The translations under genes and the position numbers were made by a program. Under the pieces are notes generated by a model. The model was given only the letters and a program-made list of their open reading frames with translations. It was not told the DNA's origin and searched no databases. 16,441 nucleotides of DNA, taken from an uncultured Collinsella sp. (GTDB lineage: Bacteria; Actinomycetota; Coriobacteriia; Coriobacteriales; Coriobacteriaceae). How positions within the stretch are numbered: position 1 is the stretch's first letter; every line of letters begins with the position of its first letter. The stretch lies in NCBI GenBank assembly GCA_902470835.1, contig CABRHR010000043.1, forward strand, positions 1 through 16,441, given 5' to 3'. Shown here in pieces: positions 14,640 to 16,441 of this stretch.

Positions 14640-15123
14640 CCTGCGCATTGGCCATGGCTACGACGTTCACCGTCTGGTGGAGGGGCGTCGATGTATCATC
14701 GGCGGTGTCGACATTCCCTACGAGCGCGGCCTGCTGGGCCACTCGGATGCCGATGTGCTCGCGCACGCCTTGGCCGACGCCATTCTGGGCGCCTGCCGCG
14801 GGGGAGACATTGGCAAGCTATTCCCCGATACCGACCCCGCCTATGAGGGTGCCGACTCGATGGTGCTGCTCGCTCGCGTGATGGACTACGCGCGCGAGCT
14901 GGGCTTCGAGTTTGTCGATGCCGATTGCACCATTGCCTGCCAGCAGCCTAAGATCACCCCGCACCGCGATGCCATGCGCGCCAACCTTGCCCATGCCCTG
15001 GGCGTTGACGTCGAAAACGTGGGCGTCGCCGCCACTACGACCGAAAAGCTCGGTTGGGAAGGCCAGGGCGAGGGAATCGGCGCCTGGGCCGTCTGCCTGC
15101 TACAGAAAACCGTTAAGGAGTAA
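14629..15123 (+). CDS. ispF: 2-C-methyl-D-erythritol 2,4-cyclodiphosphate synthase
   Basis: IspF cyclises the IspE product to MEcPP with release of CMP; it works as a trimer with a Zn/Mg site at each subunit interface. The 164-residue protein carries the metal ligands D12 and H14 (GHGYDVHRL) and H46 (DADVLAH), offset by four from E. coli D8, H10 and H42. FPDTDPAY and ATTTEKLG followed by GEGIGAWAV complete the family pattern. ATG 14629 lies inside the ispD end with GAGAGGA just upstream, 8 nt away. The stop is followed by cysS after 3 nt. Confidence 0.96.
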   Translation: MFSNLRIGHGYDVHRLVEGRRCIIGGVDIPYERGLLGHSDADVLAHALADAILGACRGGDIGKLFPDTDPAYEGADSMVLLARVMDYARELGFEFVDADCTIACQQPKITPHRDAMRANLAHALGVDVENVGVAATTTEKLGWEGQGEGIGAWAVCLLQKTVKE

Positions 15124-15126
15124 CGA

Positions 15127-16394
15127 ATGCGTATCTACAACAGCGCTACCCATAAAAAGGAAGAGTTCCAGCCCATCGAGTCCGGCAAGGTCCGCATGTA
15201 CGTGTGCGGCCCCACGGTCTACGACAACATCCACATCGGCAATGCCCGCACGTTCATCAGCTTTGACGTGATTCGTCGCTGGCTCATCGCGAGCGGCTAC
15301 GAGGTCACGTTCGCCCAGAACCTCACCGATGTCGATGACAAGATCATCAAGCGCGCCAACGAGCAGGGCCGCACTGCCGCCGAGGTCGCGACGGAGTTCT
15401 CGGACAAGTTCATTGGCGTCATGCGCGCCGCCAACGTGCTCGATCCCGATGTGCGCCCCCGCGCCACCAAGGAGATCGGCCCCATGATCGCCATGATCAA
15501 GACGCTTATCGAGCAGGGCCACGCTTACGCAGCCGATAACGGCGATGTGTACTTTGCCGTGCGCAGCGATCCCAACTATGGTCAGGTCTCGGGTCGCAAC
15601 ATCGACGACCTTATGGTTGGCGCGCGCATCGAGGAGAACGAGGACAAGAACGACCCGCTCGACTTTGCCCTGTGGAAGGCCGCCAAGCCCGGCGAGCCCA
15701 GCTGGCCGAGCCCCTGGGGCGAGGGCCGTCCCGGTTGGCACACCGAGTGCGCCGCCATGGTGCATCGCTACCTGGGCACTCCGATCGACATTCACGGCGG
15801 CGGCTCCGACCTTGCCTTCCCGCATCACGAGAACGAGTGCGCCCAGGCCACCTGCGCCTGGCACCAGGGCTTCTCCAACACCTGGATGCACACGGGCATG
15901 CTGCTGGTAGACGGCGAGAAGATGTCTAAGTCGCTCGGCAACTTCTTTACGCTGGCCGAGGTTCTCGAGCAGCACTCCGCTGCCGCCCTGCGCCTGCTGA
16001 TGCTGCAGACGAGCTATCGCTCGCCGCTCGACTTTTCTTGGGAGCGCCTGGAGGGTGCCGAGAACTCGCTCACGCGTATCGCCGGTACGGTCGAGAACCT
16101 GCGTTGGTCCGCGAACCATACGACGGCCGATGCAGATGAGGCGGCATCCGAGGCGTTTGCCGCCAAGGCCGCCGAGACCCGTGCCACCTTTAAGGAGTGC
16201 ATGGACGACGACTTTAACACCGCCGGCGCCATGGGTGCCGTCTTTGGCTTTGTGACCGAGTGCAACCAGTACCTGGAGCAGGCCGGTGACGCTGCCGACA
16301 AGGCCGCTGCCCTGGCCGCCGCCGATACGCTGGTCGAGCTGCTCGATACGTTTGGTGTTGAGCTTCCCGAGCCCAAGGTCGAGCTGCCGCTGGG
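15127..16394 (+). CDS. cysS: Cysteinyl-tRNA synthetase, 3' truncated by the contig end
   Basis: CysRS charges tRNA-Cys. The class I signatures are HIGN (36-39) and KMSKS (265-269). The catalytic zinc ligands are C27, C208 (WHTEC), H233 (PHHENE) and E237, matching E. coli C28, C209, H234 and E238. The helical DALR domain follows from about 320. Only 422 codons are genuine, whereas the family has about 460-480 residues, so the last 40-60 residues and the stop are missing. From 16395 the frame continues into library adapter, adding the false residues CLLYTSDAADE and a few more. ATG 15127 has AAGGAG at 15115-15120. It is the last visible gene of the disA-ispD-ispF-cysS operon. Confidence 0.96.
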
Positions 16395-16441
16395 CTGTCT
16401 CTTATACACATCTGACGCTGCCGACGAAGAGGATAGTGTAG
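16395..16441. other. Nextera sequencing adapter at the contig end (artefact)
   Basis: Positions 16395-16413 are the Tn5 mosaic end CTGTCTCTTATACACATCT; 16414-16427 are GACGCTGCCGACGA, the rest of the i5-side Nextera adapter. Then AGAGGATA (16428-16435) is the reverse complement of the i5 index TATCCTCT (index 503), and GTGTAG (16436-16441) begins the reverse complement of P5. These bases are not genomic and should be trimmed. Confidence 0.97.

Noticed and set aside
16014..16411. Minus-strand proteins beginning MYKRQ or MCIRDS at the right end
   Set aside because: Their N termini are translations of the Nextera adapter and the rest is antisense to cysS.
1..16441. CRISPR array, prophage, insertion sequence or defence island
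   Set aside because: No regularly spaced repeats, transposase, integrase, phage or defence-type proteins are seen; the genes are mostly housekeeping.

Overview
The window looks like one contig from a GC-rich actinobacterium of the class Coriobacteriia, most likely Collinsella or a close relative. That placement is an inference from the strong C/G bias at third codon positions, the mix of actinobacterial and Firmicutes-like gene neighbourhoods, and general recollection of such genomes; no 16S or other phylogenetic marker is present. All but one of the genes are on the + strand.

Layout: (1) 92-1384, a promoter driving veg and ispE, two tightly coupled genes. (2) 1434-1549, tRNA-Pro(CGG) with its own terminator. 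(3) 1558-2475, tatA and greA, each closed by a hairpin. (4) 2555-4519, lysS, encoding a lysyl-tRNA synthetase with an extra C-terminal Trbp111-type tRNA-binding domain. (5) 4520-7337, an accessory-looking stretch: a ThrE-type amino acid exporter and a DUF2798 membrane protein, separated and flanked by large palindromes and terminators. (6) 7525-10167, clpC. (7) 10382-11839, pepD, converging on mntP (11918-12496, minus), whose leader carries a recognisable yybP-ykoY manganese riboswitch with terminator. (8) 12844 to the end, a tightly packed operon disA-ispD-ispF-cysS.

Functionally the window combines three MEP-pathway isoprenoid enzymes (IspD, IspE, IspF), two aminoacyl-tRNA synthetases, a tRNA, transcript-cleavage factor GreA, Tat component TatA, protein quality control (ClpC), dipeptide salvage (PepD), amino acid export, Mn homeostasis and c-di-AMP synthesis (DisA). 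The order lysS ... clpC ... disA-ispD-ispF ... cysS recalls the Bacillus subtilis block lysS-ctsR-mcsA-mcsB-clpC-radA-disA-yacL-ispD-ispF-gltX-cysE-cysS, here interrupted by thrE, DUF2798, pepD and mntP.

The last 47 bases (16395-16441) are not genomic. They are Nextera library adapter: transposon mosaic end, read primer, an i5 index and the start of P5. This truncates cysS and adds an artificial in-frame tail. I did not find an unknown multi-gene defence or mobile system. The most interesting real signals are the LysRS fusion, the mntP riboswitch, the tatA promoter palindrome, competing hairpins before lysS, and REP-like palindromes around the exporter gene.
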